Shown piece after piece: positions 1 through 9,404 of a stretch of DNA of 64,000 bases. The first letter of the stretch is position 1. The number at the start of each line of letters is the position of its first letter. The DNA is from Cecembia lonarensis LW9 (lineage in GTDB: Bacteria > Bacteroidota > Bacteroidia > Cytophagales > Cyclobacteriaceae), in the NCBI RefSeq assembly GCF_000298295.1, contig NZ_AMGM01000013.1, positions 1-64,000 on the forward strand, read 5' to 3'. Below the pieces are notes generated by a model. That model was not told the DNA's origin. It did no database searches and saw nothing but the letters and a program-made list of their open reading frames with translations. The position numbers and the translations under genes are program-made.

Positions 1-1187
1 TTTCTTTTCCGGGCCTCCTCTTCCCATTTTTTCATGAAAACACCTGAAATTTCACCACTGGAACTGATAATTAATGTATTGTCCAGTTTGATGATATCAA
101 AATGTGGGTGGGTGTCTCCCAACAACAGATTAAAAAGCCAAGGTCTTATTCTAATATTCTTTCCAATTCGATAATGTGCTTTTCTTAAATCCAATGGTAA
201 AAACAGTGGGGTCAGGCCAGGGGCTTTTAAGGTATCGGATTTCGATGGTTGTTCTGTAAGTTGCCTCGATAAAATCCTGCCGTATTGTTCCACGTCAGTG
301 ATTGATTTACCGCCAGATATAGGTTTATGGCTCCCCATGGTACCTGCAGCAAATAGGGCCAAGTCATAGCTTTCTTCTAAGTTTTTGGATAGGTAATGGG
401 GGTAATCTCCAGATAGTCCCATGAACTTTCTATCCAATATGGTTGGGTGTGCATTGTATGTCAGGAGTGTAGCCTTTTGTCCATTATTCTTGACAAAGAT
501 CAACTGTCGTACAAAGGGATCTACGGGATCATCTGGGATTAACCTGTTGGCTAAAAGATTTTCGGTGTTGGTTTTCTTGTAGATCAAATTTACGGCATCC
601 ATTTTTTCAATGGCACTTTGTATGGCAAGCAGTGTTTTTTCCTCCCAAAAATGGATTAATGCTTTGTCAAACCCTCCAAATGCAAACTTCCCGATCAAAC
701 CGGGCATATAGCCGCCCATGCCACTGTGTGTATGCGTAGCTGTAAAGTAATAGTGGTCAATGGCGAGTCCCGATTGCTGGGCTTTATGAATAATCCTTTC
801 CTTCAGGTGGGGATGAATAATCATCAGTTCGTAATTCAAAAAGACCACCTTTTTATTTTCGTTTCCTAATACGATAGCGCGGATATAGCTGCTATCTTGG
901 ACAAACTCATAGGTGCCACGGGGACGGTATCCTGCTAATTTTGCCGGTTGATTGGGAGTGGCATTTACTTTAGACCAGCCTGCTTTCCAGAAATTTCCCT
1001 GATCGGCCTCAAAGGATAAATTCTCCAGCCTTTGCATGGTTTCATGGTAGTACCCCATTTCCTGATAAGGCCTTCTATCTACTCTTGTAAAAACTGCCAT
1101 CAATAAAAAAAATAATATACTCAGAATCCATGCGAGTAGCCTGAATATTTTTTGAATCGTGGATTTGGAAAGCTTATTCTGATTCAT
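1..1187 (-). CDS. Neutral/alkaline ceramidase-like protein, N-terminal part (cut by window edge)
   Basis: Reading the minus strand from the ATG at 1187 gives about 395 open codons that run off the left edge, so the C-terminus is missing. Residues 15-34 are a hydrophobic membrane anchor or uncleaved signal. At about 151-156 there is a THTHSG motif followed by a GGY, which matches the zinc-binding region of the neutral ceramidase N-terminal domain family. Family members hydrolyse the amide bond of ceramides or related lipids outside the cytoplasm; the exact substrate here is not known. The start codon overlaps the purM stop in a TGATG arrangement, so the two are probably cotranscribed and translationally coupled. 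Confidence 0.75.
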   Translation of the reverse strand, partial: MNQNKLSKSTIQKIFRLLAWILSILFFLLMAVFTRVDRRPYQEMGYYHETMQRLENLSFEADQGNFWKAGWSKVNATPNQPAKLAGYRPRGTYEFVQDSSYIRAIVLGNENKKVVFLNYELMIIHPHLKERIIHKAQQSGLAIDHYYFTATHTHSGMGGYMPGLIGKFAFGGFDKALIHFWEEKTLLAIQSAIEKMDAVNLIYKKTNTENLLANRLIPDDPVDPFVRQLIFVKNNGQKATLLTYNAHPTILDRKFMGLSGDYPHYLSKNLEESYDLALFAAGTMGSHKPISGGKSITDVEQYGRILSRQLTEQPSKSDTLKAPGLTPLFLPLDLRKAHYRIGKNIRIRPWLFNLLLGDTHPHFDIIKLDNTLIISSSGEISGVFMKKWEEEARKR

Positions 1188-2371
1188 CAGTATTCAAAAG
1201 TACCATGAGCACCCTGAATGGTAACCTTTTTGCCTTCAAAAGGCAAGACTCTTCCTATGATCTTGGCCTCAACTCCTAAAGTTTCGGCAATATCGATCAC
1301 CTCTTCAGCATACCGCTCTTCCAGGTAAATCTCCATGCGGTGTCCCATATTGAATACTTTATACATTTCTTTCCAGTCGGTACCACTTTCCTCTTGGATG
1401 ATTTTAAATAAAGGAGGCGTTTCAAAAAGATTGTCTTTTACTACGTGCACGCTGTCTACAAAATGAAGTACTTTGGTTTGGGCACCACCACTGCAATGTA
1501 CGATACCGTGGATTTTATGCCTAAGGTACTTCAATACATCCACCATGATAGGAGCATAGGTTCTTGTCGGTGATAAAACCAATTTACCCATATCGACCGG
1601 AAGACCGGGTGCTGGGTCTGTTAGGTTATATTTGCCTGTGTAAACCAACGCATCGGGAACCGCTGCATCATAACTTTCAGGATATTTATTTTTTAAAAGC
1701 TTATGGAAGACGTCATGCCTTGCGGAGGTCAGTCCATTGGATCCCATACCTCCATTGTAGTAGTCTTCATAGGTGGCCTGTCCAAAAGAAGCAAGGCCCA
1801 CAATCACATCCCCTGGCCGGATATTGTCATTTGAAATGACTTCATCCCTGCGCATCCTGCAGGTTACCGTGCTGTCTACAATTACCGTACGTACCAAATC
1901 ACCCACGTCTGCTGTTTCACCCCCTGTCAATACCACATTGACCCCATGGTCTCTAAGCATTTGTAAAACTTCCTCAGTACCATTGATCAAAGCGGAGATC
2001 ACTTCTCCTGGGATAAGGTTTTTATTTCGGCCAATTGTTGAGGAAACCAAGATGTTATTGATGGCACCCACACATAGTAGGTCATCCATATTCATGATGA
2101 TCGCATCCTGGGCAATGCCCTTCCAAACACTTAAATCACCTGTCTCTTTCCAATACATATAAGCTAGTGAGGATTTGGTGCCTGCGCCATCTGCATGCAT
2201 GATGTTGCAGAATTCAGGGTCGTTGCCCAAGGTATCCTCAACTATCTTACAAAATGCTTTGGGGAAAAGTCCTTTATCCAATTGGGAGATGGCCTGATGC
2301 ACATCTTCTTTTGAGGCAGATACACCTCTTTGCATATACCTTTCGTTCATGGAGGGGCTTGAATTGGTCAT
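1187..2371 (-). CDS. purM: Phosphoribosylformylglycinamidine cyclo-ligase (AIR synthase)
   Basis: The protein has 394 residues, the longer form usual in Bacteroidota rather than the roughly 345 residues of E. coli PurM. It carries the AIR-synthase signatures: the HADGAGTK segment near residue 59, the NMDDLLCVGA stretch near 93 and the GGETADVGDL stretch near 150. PurM catalyses the fifth step of purine synthesis, ATP-dependent ring closure of FGAM to AIR, in the cytoplasm. A TAACTTTG sequence just upstream resembles a Bacteroidota -7 element. The stop codon overlaps the start of the ceramidase-like gene by one base. Confidence 0.93.
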   Translation of the reverse strand: MTNSSPSMNERYMQRGVSASKEDVHQAISQLDKGLFPKAFCKIVEDTLGNDPEFCNIMHADGAGTKSSLAYMYWKETGDLSVWKGIAQDAIIMNMDDLLCVGAINNILVSSTIGRNKNLIPGEVISALINGTEEVLQMLRDHGVNVVLTGGETADVGDLVRTVIVDSTVTCRMRRDEVISNDNIRPGDVIVGLASFGQATYEDYYNGGMGSNGLTSARHDVFHKLLKNKYPESYDAAVPDALVYTGKYNLTDPAPGLPVDMGKLVLSPTRTYAPIMVDVLKYLRHKIHGIVHCSGGAQTKVLHFVDSVHVVKDNLFETPPLFKIIQEESGTDWKEMYKVFNMGHRMEIYLEERYAEEVIDIAETLGVEAKIIGRVLPFEGKKVTIQGAHGTFEY

Positions 2372-2379
2372 ATTGCAAA

Positions 2380-2387
2380 CAAAGTTA
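2380..2387 (-). promoter_or_regulatory. Candidate -7 promoter element upstream of purM
   Basis: On the minus strand this octamer reads TAACTTTG, matching the Bacteroidota TAnnTTTG -7 consensus. It sits about 9 bases before the purM ATG. I do not find a TTTG at the expected -33 distance, so the assignment is weak. Confidence 0.35.
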
Positions 2388-2586
2388 AGGATTTAACGGG
2401 GCTTTGGAAGAAAATATGCCAAAGCTTGACGCGCAATTTTAAAACTATCCTTGCTTCATTCTGTATTCCTAAGGATTAACTTCATTATGTGACTTTCAAA
2501 ATATGGATGGTGTAAATCAATTTTTTATTTCCCCTGTAAACTGTATTTTTACACACCGTTTGGAAAAGGACTAAACCTATTATTAT

Positions 2587-3840
2587 ATGCCTTATTTATT
2601 TACTTCAGAATCAGTATCTGAAGGACACCCAGATAAAATTGCTGATCAGATTTCAGATGCCTTGATTGATCATTTTTTGGCTTTTGACCCCAATTCGAAA
2701 GTTGCTTGTGAAACCCTGGTGACTACCGGGCAGGTTATTCTTGCAGGAGAGGTGAAGTCAGATACTTACTTGGATGTACAGCAAATTGCCCGTCAAGTGA
2801 TCAACCGAATTGGCTATACTAAAGGAGAGTATATGTTTGATGGTAATTCATGCGGGGTGCTTTCTGCCATTCATGAACAATCACCGGACATCAATCAGGG
2901 AGTAGACAAGGGCAATCCGGAAGAGCAAGGTGCAGGTGACCAAGGAATGATGTTTGGTTATGCTACCAAAGAGACCGATAATTATATGCCTTTGGCTTTA
3001 GATCTTTCTCACATGATTCTTAAGGAATTAGCTGCTTTGAGGAGGGAAAACCAAGAGATAAAATATTTGAGACCTGATTCAAAGGCCCAAGTGACCATTG
3101 AATATTCAGATGATAATGTACCACAAAGGATTGATGCCATTGTAATTTCCACACAACATGATGATTTTGCTGATGAACCTACGATGTTGGCAAAAATAAA
3201 AGAGGATATGATCAATATCCTGATACCAAGGGTAAAGGCCCAATTAAAGCAAGATAACCAGGCTTTGTTCACCGATAAAATCACCTATCATATCAACCCC
3301 ACCGGTAAGTTTGTCATTGGTGGCCCACACGGAGATACCGGGCTGACCGGCAGAAAAATAATTGTAGATACTTATGGTGGAAAAGGGGCACATGGTGGCG
3401 GTGCTTTCTCAGGAAAAGACCCGTCAAAAGTGGACCGTTCAGCGGCTTATGCTACAAGGCACATTGCCAAAAACATGGTTGCCGCAGGTGTTGCCGATGA
3501 AATGCTCGTACAGGTATCATATGCCATTGGTGTTGCCAAACCCATGGGTATTTATGTGAACACATATGGTACTTCCAAGGTTAATTTGAGTGATGGACAA
3601 ATAGCCAAAAAGGTGGAAGATATTTTTGATATGAGACCTTATGCCATTGAACAAAGACTCAAACTTAGAAATCCCATTTATGAAGAAACTGCAGCCTATG
3701 GCCATATGGGCAGGAAAAATGAGGTGATCACTAAAACATTTAAAACGCCTGATGGTAAAGATTTAGGTTTTGAAGTTGAACTCTTTACTTGGGAAAAACT
3801 GGATTATGTAGATACCATCAAAAAAGAATTTGGTTTGTAA
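2587..3840 (+). CDS. metK: S-adenosylmethionine synthetase
   Basis: The 417-residue protein makes S-adenosylmethionine from methionine and ATP in the cytoplasm. The family motifs are all visible: [13 protein letters not shown] near residue 14, [10 protein letters not shown] near 117, and the glycine-rich GGGAFSGKD near 270 that forms the triphosphate-binding loop. Length is slightly above the 384 residues of E. coli MetK, as usual for this phylum. The ATG follows a 215-base gap from the divergent purM. I looked for a SAM riboswitch in that gap and saw no convincing one. The HMA-domain gene follows 13 bases later, probably in the same transcript. Confidence 0.96.
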   Translation: MPYLFTSESVSEGHPDKIADQISDALIDHFLAFDPNSKVACETLVTTGQVILAGEVKSDTYLDVQQIARQVINRIGYTKGEYMFDGNSCGVLSAIHEQSPDINQGVDKGNPEEQGAGDQGMMFGYATKETDNYMPLALDLSHMILKELAALRRENQEIKYLRPDSKAQVTIEYSDDNVPQRIDAIVISTQHDDFADEPTMLAKIKEDMINILIPRVKAQLKQDNQALFTDKITYHINPTGKFVIGGPHGDTGLTGRKIIVDTYGGKGAHGGGAFSGKDPSKVDRSAAYATRHIAKNMVAAGVADEMLVQVSYAIGVAKPMGIYVNTYGTSKVNLSDGQIAKKVEDIFDMRPYAIEQRLKLRNPIYEETAAYGHMGRKNEVITKTFKTPDGKDLGFEVELFTWEKLDYVDTIKKEFGL

Positions 3841-3853
3841 ATTAAACCTTGAT

Positions 3854-4063
3854 ATGAAGAAAATACAATTTAAAACCAATGTTAAATGTGGAGCCTGTGT
3901 AGCTGCTATCACCCTTGAGATGGATAAGGTGGTACCGAATGCATGGAAAGTTGATTTAAGCCACCCTGAAAGAATATTGACCGTGGAAGGAGATGTTGAA
4001 GAAGAAACAATCCAATTGGCATTGGAAAAGGCGGGTTACAAAGGGGAAAGCATAGATGCTTAA
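3854..4063 (+). CDS. Heavy-metal-associated (HMA) domain protein
   Basis: This 69-residue protein is a single HMA-like ferredoxin-fold domain with a CGAC metal-binding pair (CxxC) at residues 11-14 in the first loop. Such proteins act as small cytoplasmic copper chaperones or metal sensors. The usual GMTCxxC loop is replaced by VKCGAC, so metal specificity is uncertain. An in-frame start lies upstream inside metK; I chose the ATG at 3854 because the protein then begins exactly at the domain. It sits between metK and an M16 peptidase with short gaps. Confidence 0.8.
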   Translation: MKKIQFKTNVKCGACVAAITLEMDKVVPNAWKVDLSHPERILTVEGDVEEETIQLALEKAGYKGESIDA

Positions 4064-4090
4064 GCTGAACCCATTTCTTAAGTCTGATTT

Positions 4091-5332
4091 ATGATCAACT
4101 ATCAACGGTTTGTATTGGATAATGGCCTTGAAGTATTGGTCCATGAAGACCATAGCACCAAGATGGCTGTGCTCAATATCCTGTACAAGGTAGGTTCCAG
4201 GAATGAAATCCCTGGAAAGACGGGTCTGGCACATTACTTTGAACACCTCATGTTTGGGAGTTCTAAAAATGTACCCGTTTTTGATACGGCACTTGAGCGG
4301 GTAGGAGGATCTTGTAATGCCTTTACCAATACAGATATTACCAACTATTACATCACGCTTCCTGCAGTTAATATTGAGACTGCTTTTTGGCTGGAGTCGG
4401 ACAGAATGCTGCAGCTTAATTTAAGTGAGAAAACCATTGAAACACAGAGAAAGGTAGTTATTGAAGAATTCAAGCAGCGCTATCTGAATCAACCTTATGG
4501 TGATGTGTTTCACCATATCAGGGGATTGGCTTTTGACATACACCCCTATCAATGGCCGACCATTGGGAAAGACATTGAAGATATCGTCAACTATACCAAG
4601 GAGGATGTAGAGGAGTTTTACTTCACCCATTACAGGCCTGATAATGCAATCATGGTAGTTGCTGGAGATGTAACTTTCGATCAGGTGGAAGTTTTGGCAA
4701 AGAAATGGTTTGGGGATATTCCCAGCAGCAGTATGCCTAAAAAGACCATCTCCCAAGAAATGCCTCAAAAAGCTAAAAAAGTTCTTACAGTGGAGTCAGA
4801 GGTGCCTACAGATGCCCTTTACAAGGTTTACCATATGCCAGGTAAATTGAAGGAAGGGTATTTGCAAGCAGATTTAATCACTGATATTCTGGGTTTTGGG
4901 CGTTCTTCTATTTTGGAACAAAAACTTGTTAAAAACGGGAATATATTTGCTTCCATTGGGGCGTATATTTTCGGAACAGTAGATCCTGGATTATTGGTGT
5001 TTTCCGGTAAGATGGAAAAAGGCCAAACTGCTGAATGGGCCGAAAATGCACTAGATGAGGTAGTACAGGAGTTTCTTGAGTCCATAATTCCCGGAGATAC
5101 CCTCACCAAAGTAAAAAACCAGGCAGAAGCCATGAAAACATATGAGTCGGTTCAATTGTTGAACCGGGCCATGAGTTTAGCCTATTATGCGCATTTGGGA
5201 GATCCTGAATTGTACCAAACCAGCTATGAGAAGAAAACACAGATACCAGCTGAAAGCATTTTAGATTGGGGAAAAGAGATTCTCAAAGAGGAGAATGCTT
5301 CAACAGTTTATTATAAGGCTGTTGCTAAATAA
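4091..5332 (+). CDS. M16 family zinc metallopeptidase (insulinase-like)
   Basis: The 413-residue protein has the inverted zinc motif HxxEH (HYFEH, residues 48-52) followed by a conserved Glu-rich segment ETQRKVVIEEF near residue 117, the standard pattern of an active M16 half. It is half the size of pitrilysin, like the processing-peptidase-type bacterial members. Many Bacteroidota encode an active and an inactive M16 partner side by side; no partner is seen here. There is no clear signal peptide, so a cytoplasmic location is likely. The ATG lies 27 bases after the HMA gene. Confidence 0.9.
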   Translation: MINYQRFVLDNGLEVLVHEDHSTKMAVLNILYKVGSRNEIPGKTGLAHYFEHLMFGSSKNVPVFDTALERVGGSCNAFTNTDITNYYITLPAVNIETAFWLESDRMLQLNLSEKTIETQRKVVIEEFKQRYLNQPYGDVFHHIRGLAFDIHPYQWPTIGKDIEDIVNYTKEDVEEFYFTHYRPDNAIMVVAGDVTFDQVEVLAKKWFGDIPSSSMPKKTISQEMPQKAKKVLTVESEVPTDALYKVYHMPGKLKEGYLQADLITDILGFGRSSILEQKLVKNGNIFASIGAYIFGTVDPGLLVFSGKMEKGQTAEWAENALDEVVQEFLESIIPGDTLTKVKNQAEAMKTYESVQLLNRAMSLAYYAHLGDPELYQTSYEKKTQIPAESILDWGKEILKEENASTVYYKAVAK

Positions 5333-5404
5333 TTTTGAATAAAAAAGAAATAAGTTTGCAATAGATATTGGGGTATTTATGGATATGAAGAAATTAGGTC
5401 TTAT

Positions 5405-5450
5405 GTCTTGCATCTTGTCTTGACTCTTGGTTCTTTCCTCTTGTATCTAA
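5405..5450. repeat. Low-complexity CTTGnCTCTTG-type intergenic repeat
   Basis: The 147-base gap between the M16 gene and ispF contains a degenerate run of short units such as GTCTTG, CATCTTGTCTTG and ACTCTTGG. Similar sequence, often on the other strand, recurs at 16732-16815 and 56099-56132 in this window. A TAAGTTTG at 5351-5358 resembles a -7 element, but no partner -33 box is present. Confidence 0.45.
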
Positions 5451-5479
5451 TTTCAAACCGTAAAGAATATTAAAGCGTT

Positions 5480-5962
5480 ATGAATAACTTCAGAATTGGT
5501 TTTGGCTATGATGTGCATCAGTTACATGAAGGCTTAGATTTTTGGTTAGGGGGGATCAAACTGGAACATGAAAAAGGGGCCTTGGGCCATTCCGATGCAG
5601 ACGTATTGATCCATGTGATCTGTGATGCCCTTTTGGGTGCTGCCAATATGCGTGATATTGGGTATCATTTTTCTGACAAAGACCCCAAATACAAGGGAAT
5701 TGATAGCAAAATCCTTTTGCGCGAAGTGATGAAGCTGATTAGGGAAGGAGGATATGAAGTAGGGAACATTGACTCCACTGTCTGCTTGCAATTGCCAAAA
5801 GTCAATCCCCATATTCCAGCGATAAAAGCTTGTCTTGCTGAAGTAATGGGGGTAGAAGAGGGTGCCATATCCATCAAAGCCACTACTACTGAAAAGTTGG
5901 GCTTTGTAGGCAGAGAAGAGGGGGTTTCGGCCTATTGTGTTGCCCTGATTTATAAAAAATAA
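5480..5962 (+). CDS. ispF: 2-C-methyl-D-erythritol 2,4-cyclodiphosphate synthase
   Basis: The 160-residue protein performs the cyclisation step of the MEP (non-mevalonate) isoprenoid pathway in the cytoplasm. The metal ligands are visible in GYDVHQL (Asp11, His13), the conserved GHSDADVLIH segment near residue 36 follows, and the C-terminal ATTTEKLGFVGREEG motif is complete. Length matches the family. The mnmD start lies two bases after the stop codon, so the two are in one operon. Confidence 0.95.
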   Translation: MNNFRIGFGYDVHQLHEGLDFWLGGIKLEHEKGALGHSDADVLIHVICDALLGAANMRDIGYHFSDKDPKYKGIDSKILLREVMKLIREGGYEVGNIDSTVCLQLPKVNPHIPAIKACLAEVMGVEEGAISIKATTTEKLGFVGREEGVSAYCVALIYKK

Positions 5963-5963
5963 A

Positions 5964-6650
5964 ATGTCCAGAGAAGTTAAAATCATTACCACTGAGGATG
6001 GCTCCCATTCCTTATTTGTTCCAGAGTTAAATGAGACATATCATTCATTTCATGGAGCATATAGGGAATCGGTGCATGTTTTCATGCTTTATGGATTAGA
6101 AGCTTGGGCAGCTCGAAATCCTAGTCAATTCCCAATCAGAATTTTTGAAGTGGGTTTTGGTACAGGATTAAATGCCTGGTTGAGCTTAGTTTGGGCGGAA
6201 CAATACAAAGTCCCCTTACTTTATCACAGCATAGAGCCTTTTCCCTTGGAAAAGGAAGTGTATGGCCAATTGAACTATACTGAGGTGGATACTTCGATTT
6301 ATCACTATGCGCCCTATTTTCACATGTTGCATGAGGCCCCTTGGAATGAAGGTGCCATCGTATCCGAGTATTTCAACATGAAAAAGGATAAAACCACTTT
6401 GGAAGAGTCAGTATTGTACCCTGCCGATGTGGTGTTTTTTGATGCATTTGCACCGAGTAAGCAGCCAGAGCTGTGGACCAAAGAAAGTCTTGACAAGGTA
6501 GTAGATGCCATGAATCCAGGGGCAGTTTTCGTGACTTACTGTGCGCAGGGCCAATTGAAAAGAAACCTCAAAGAGCTTGGACTAGAGGTCGAAACCCTAC
6601 CTGGTCCTCCAGGAAAAAAAGAAATGACAAGGGCCTGGCTGCCCATTTGA
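5964..6650 (+). CDS. mnmD: tRNA mnm5s2U methyltransferase-type protein (MnmD)
   Basis: The 228-residue protein is a stand-alone member of the methyltransferase family that forms the N-terminal half of E. coli MnmC. It shows a SAM-binding loop, FEVGFGTGLNAW, near residue 61 and the family signature DVVFFDAFAPSKQPELW near 154. Stand-alone MnmD methylates nm5U34 in the tRNA wobble position to complete mnm5U. The FAD-dependent half of MnmC is absent, as in other Bacteroidota. The gene directly follows ispF. Confidence 0.88.
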   Translation: MSREVKIITTEDGSHSLFVPELNETYHSFHGAYRESVHVFMLYGLEAWAARNPSQFPIRIFEVGFGTGLNAWLSLVWAEQYKVPLLYHSIEPFPLEKEVYGQLNYTEVDTSIYHYAPYFHMLHEAPWNEGAIVSEYFNMKKDKTTLEESVLYPADVVFFDAFAPSKQPELWTKESLDKVVDAMNPGAVFVTYCAQGQLKRNLKELGLEVETLPGPPGKKEMTRAWLPI

Positions 6651-6934
6651 TTATTCGGATTCCAGGCGCTTCAGTTCCTTTTTGCTCATTTCTTTTCTGA
6701 TCCAGATTTCAGCACGACCAATCTGGTGAAAGTGCCGTCTTCATGATATATTTCAACGAAATTGTCTGAGGCATCAAAAGAAATACTACTACCCTTTATC
6801 CCGTTTTCCATTTTCATTTCACTGATAATTCCCTTCCTTGGCGCTCAAATGGTGGTGGCCTCTTCCAGGTAAAATCCCGTACCTAGATAGCTGATGTTGT
6901 TGGATTCTTTTTTATATTCGGAAAAATCACTCAT
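6651..6934 (-). pseudogene. Decayed small gene with an in-frame stop and a frameshift
   Basis: An ATG at 6934 overlaps the end of the DUF3810 gene in an ATGAGTGA arrangement and opens a frame beginning MSDFSEYKKES. A TGA at 6845-6847 stops it after 29 codons, but the same frame continues with protein-like sequence (GIISEMKMENGIKG) to a TGA at 6686-6688. A different frame then gives a plausible charged C-terminus, EIWIRKEMSKKELKRLESE, ending in a TAA at 6651-6653. This looks like one coupled gene of about 90 codons that has gained a nonsense codon and a frameshift. I do not recognise the family. Confidence 0.55.
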
Positions 6935-7997
6935 TCAAACTATTTCTCCAGGCATAGGCCAGCATCGGCAGTTGTTGGTAGCTGGCAACTCCAGCCTTTA
7001 CACCTTGGGTGCGAAGGAAAAGATCATTGGATTTTCTGCTGATTTCCAGATTGAAGGGCTTGATTTTTTCATTAGCCTGCTGAATAGATATCAGGTCATT
7101 TCTGATGCCTCTGGGCAAGGTTTTCAAAAATTCCCCATATTGCTCCTTTGACATGCGGAAAAGATCATTCATTTGATACCTGAGCAAGCGGAGTTGACCG
7201 GAATATTGTAAGAGTGGGTCATCGGAATTGGAGCAAATCACCCAAGCGATAAAATTGGCTTCCCCTTCGTCGGTGACACCATAGCTATGGGCCATTTCGT
7301 GCGCTATGGTAAAAGGCTTTTCTAAAGGATGCAAGGTTGGGTCGATGTAGCTTTCACCGGTGAAGGGAAAGTAAATGCCCAAAATGCCCATGCGCCGCAT
7401 AAAACCTGCTGGGAAGAACTGCTTGGTACGTGGTTCACCTGTAAAGTTTAAGCCCAAGAGGTAAAGGTTCTCCCGCATATTGGACCGTACCATGCGCTCT
7501 AACTCATCATAAGGCATGATGGCTTCAATGGCCACTGTATCCTCTTCAATGTTGTACCTGAGTTGGTTCAGGATATTTCTTGTCAAATCCAGTTCAGCTT
7601 GTACCTGTTCCATTGTGAGGGCAACGGGTTTCATCCCAATCTGTTCAAATATGGGAATGCGCTGATAGTTATAGCCCCATAAAATCAAAAAGAAGAAAAC
7701 TAAAGCCCCTAAGCCATTGCATAATGACCGGATACTGTAACCTAGCTTATCCTTCCAACCTACTTTCTGAAGCAAGTGGTAAATGAAAAAGGAAAAGACC
7801 AACACGACCGTACCCACAAAAATATACACGGTGGGGAAGGGTAAACGGGAAATACTAAGGTCGATGAGATTCCTGATGCCAGGAAAAATGGTCCTGGAAT
7901 AAAGTTCTTCTGTTTTTTCAGGAAATCTTACGGCTAGATACCTGACAAATATGCTCAATAATCCAAGAATTGCCCAGGTCCAATTTCCTCTTAGCAC
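6927..7997 (-). CDS. DUF3810 membrane-anchored putative metallopeptidase
   Basis: The 356-residue protein has three hydrophobic segments in the N-terminal third (about 8-22, 56-75 and 95-109) followed by a soluble domain. That domain contains an HExxH zinc motif, HEMAH at 233-237, with a downstream acidic stretch DEGE at 243-246, typical of the gluzincin-like DUF3810 family of Bacteroidota. A membrane-bound peptidase is likely; its substrate is unknown. It lies downstream of the Nfu gene, from which it is separated by a terminator-like hairpin. Confidence 0.82.
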   Translation of the reverse strand: MLRGNWTWAILGLLSIFVRYLAVRFPEKTEELYSRTIFPGIRNLIDLSISRLPFPTVYIFVGTVVLVFSFFIYHLLQKVGWKDKLGYSIRSLCNGLGALVFFFLILWGYNYQRIPIFEQIGMKPVALTMEQVQAELDLTRNILNQLRYNIEEDTVAIEAIMPYDELERMVRSNMRENLYLLGLNFTGEPRTKQFFPAGFMRRMGILGIYFPFTGESYIDPTLHPLEKPFTIAHEMAHSYGVTDEGEANFIAWVICSNSDDPLLQYSGQLRLLRYQMNDLFRMSKEQYGEFLKTLPRGIRNDLISIQQANEKIKPFNLEISRKSNDLFLRTQGVKAGVASYQQLPMLAYAWRNSLNE

Positions 7998-8018
7998 ATT
8001 AAAAATGGTTTTACAATT

Positions 8019-8049
8019 AAAAGGAAAGCCGGAAAAGACTTTCCTTTTT
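8019..8049 (-). terminator. Rho-independent terminator after the Nfu gene
   Basis: A GGAAAG/CTTTCC stem extended by A/T pairs, with a loop of about ten bases, lies 20 bases beyond the stop codon of the minus-strand Nfu gene and ends in a T run on that strand. The flanking A/T symmetry means it could also work in the other direction. Confidence 0.6.
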
Positions 8050-8068
8050 CAGATATGATTCTTTGCTA

Positions 8069-8650
8069 TTAAACGCCTTCTGCCTGTACTTCTTTTACCT
8101 CAGGGAGCATTCTAGTCAAAAGGTTTTGGATACCGGCTTTTAAGGTAACAGTACTGGAGGGACATCCTGAACAGCTTCCCTGCAGCAAGACTTTCACCAC
8201 CCCATCCTGAAAACTGTGGAAAACGATGGCGCCGCCATCCTGTTCAACAGCTGGGCGGATATATTCGTCCAAAATCCCCTTGATTTTTTTGACTGTTTCG
8301 GAGTCATTTTCATCAAATAATGGATCCTTGTCAAAAACAACGTTGACTGGGGCTTTCCCGGTTTCAAGGTATTGCTTGATATGATTTCTGACGAAATCCT
8401 GGATTTCAGGCCACTCTACTTCTTCATTTTTGGTCACAGTGACAAAATTGGAAGCTATGAAAACCCGCTCTACGGCTGCAAAATTGAATAGCTCTTTGGC
8501 CAAGGGAGAATTTTCTGTGCTTTCAGGGTTTGGGTAATCGAAACTGATGCCATCATCAGCCAACATGAAATTTACCACAAACTTTAAAGAGTTTGGGTTG
8601 GGGTTGGCTTCCATGTAAATATGAACGGGTCTCTTTTGCGCTTGAAGCAT
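8069..8650 (-). CDS. NifU/Nfu-type iron-sulfur cluster carrier
   Basis: The 193-residue protein has the Nfu N-terminal domain, recognisable by ANPNPNSLKF near residue 15, and the NifU C-terminal domain with the cluster-binding CSGCPSS motif near residue 159. The two cysteines bridge a 4Fe-4S cluster between two subunits. Proteins of this architecture deliver clusters to apo-enzymes in the cytoplasm. A terminator-like hairpin follows, so it may be a single-gene transcript. The two-domain length fits the family. Confidence 0.92.
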   Translation of the reverse strand: MLQAQKRPVHIYMEANPNPNSLKFVVNFMLADDGISFDYPNPESTENSPLAKELFNFAAVERVFIASNFVTVTKNEEVEWPEIQDFVRNHIKQYLETGKAPVNVVFDKDPLFDENDSETVKKIKGILDEYIRPAVEQDGGAIVFHSFQDGVVKVLLQGSCSGCPSSTVTLKAGIQNLLTRMLPEVKEVQAEGV

Positions 8651-8704
8651 AATGATCAGGTTTGGTTTTTTCTAATATACCTTGAAACACTTGGAATAGT
8701 TCCT

Positions 8705-9376
8705 CTAATCTTGCCATTTTCCTTTTCGAATTTGGAAAAGGTAAGTTAATGTGATTTCTAAAGTGGTAGTATTCATGTCAAATATCCTTTCCAAGGATTC
8801 AGGTCTTCCGAATTCGTAGGCAAGTCGGACATCCCCTGCCAGTGTACTCTTGCCAAAAAGTTTGGAAAGCCCTGCACCCAAGTTAAGTCCATACATGATG
8901 CGGCGTGGGTCATCCTCAGGTTGGCCATAAGTCGGGAGAAAAGTTTCATCACCTTCAAATTCCCGGCGTACATCTTTGGCCTGCATCAGGTAACCAAAAT
9001 GGGGGCCTAGTTTGATGTGAAACCTGCCCTTGTTCCCAAAATAAAAATTGGACAATAAAGGTACTTTCAAATATTCCCAATCACTTTGATTGACCTGCTG
9101 GAATTCGTTTTCTTGGGTATAGCCTAATGTTATCCGCTGTAATTCCAGCTGTATGCCTGCATTTTTTTGACCGAAATGTTCTATGACAAAAGCAAAAGTG
9201 CTATGCCTCACCCCTGATGTGAACACGGGTGGTCTGCCCAACTGATAACGGTAGGTGACCTCTGAACTGCTGATTCCTCCTCTCAAACCCACACTGGTTT
9301 GGGCCAAAACCTTAGCTTCAAAAATCAGGGCCAGCCCTAAAAGAAAAAAGGTGAAAGGAATAGCTTTGCTATGCAT
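8705..9376 (-). CDS. Outer-membrane beta-barrel family protein
   Basis: The 223-residue protein starts with a signal peptide ending near LAQT (residue 26) and then alternates polar and aromatic residues in short strands, including VPLLSNFYFG, IKLGPHFGYLM and NLGAGLSKLF, ending in a strand-like TLEITLTYLFQIRKG. This is the pattern of the PorT-like/OmpA-like eight-strand barrel family common in Bacteroidota. Its role is unknown. It sits 28 bases downstream of the large TonB-plug protein gene and may be its partner. Confidence 0.75.
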   Translation of the reverse strand: MHSKAIPFTFFLLGLALIFEAKVLAQTSVGLRGGISSSEVTYRYQLGRPPVFTSGVRHSTFAFVIEHFGQKNAGIQLELQRITLGYTQENEFQQVNQSDWEYLKVPLLSNFYFGNKGRFHIKLGPHFGYLMQAKDVRREFEGDETFLPTYGQPEDDPRRIMYGLNLGAGLSKLFGKSTLAGDVRLAYEFGRPESLERIFDMNTTTLEITLTYLFQIRKGKWQD

Positions 9377-9404
9377 GAGACAAAATTAAGGATAGATTTT
9401 GGAA

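Noticed and set aside
2372-2586. SAM riboswitch upstream of metK
   Set aside because: I compared the gap with the SAM-I, SAM-II and SAM-IV patterns I know and found no matching stem or core.
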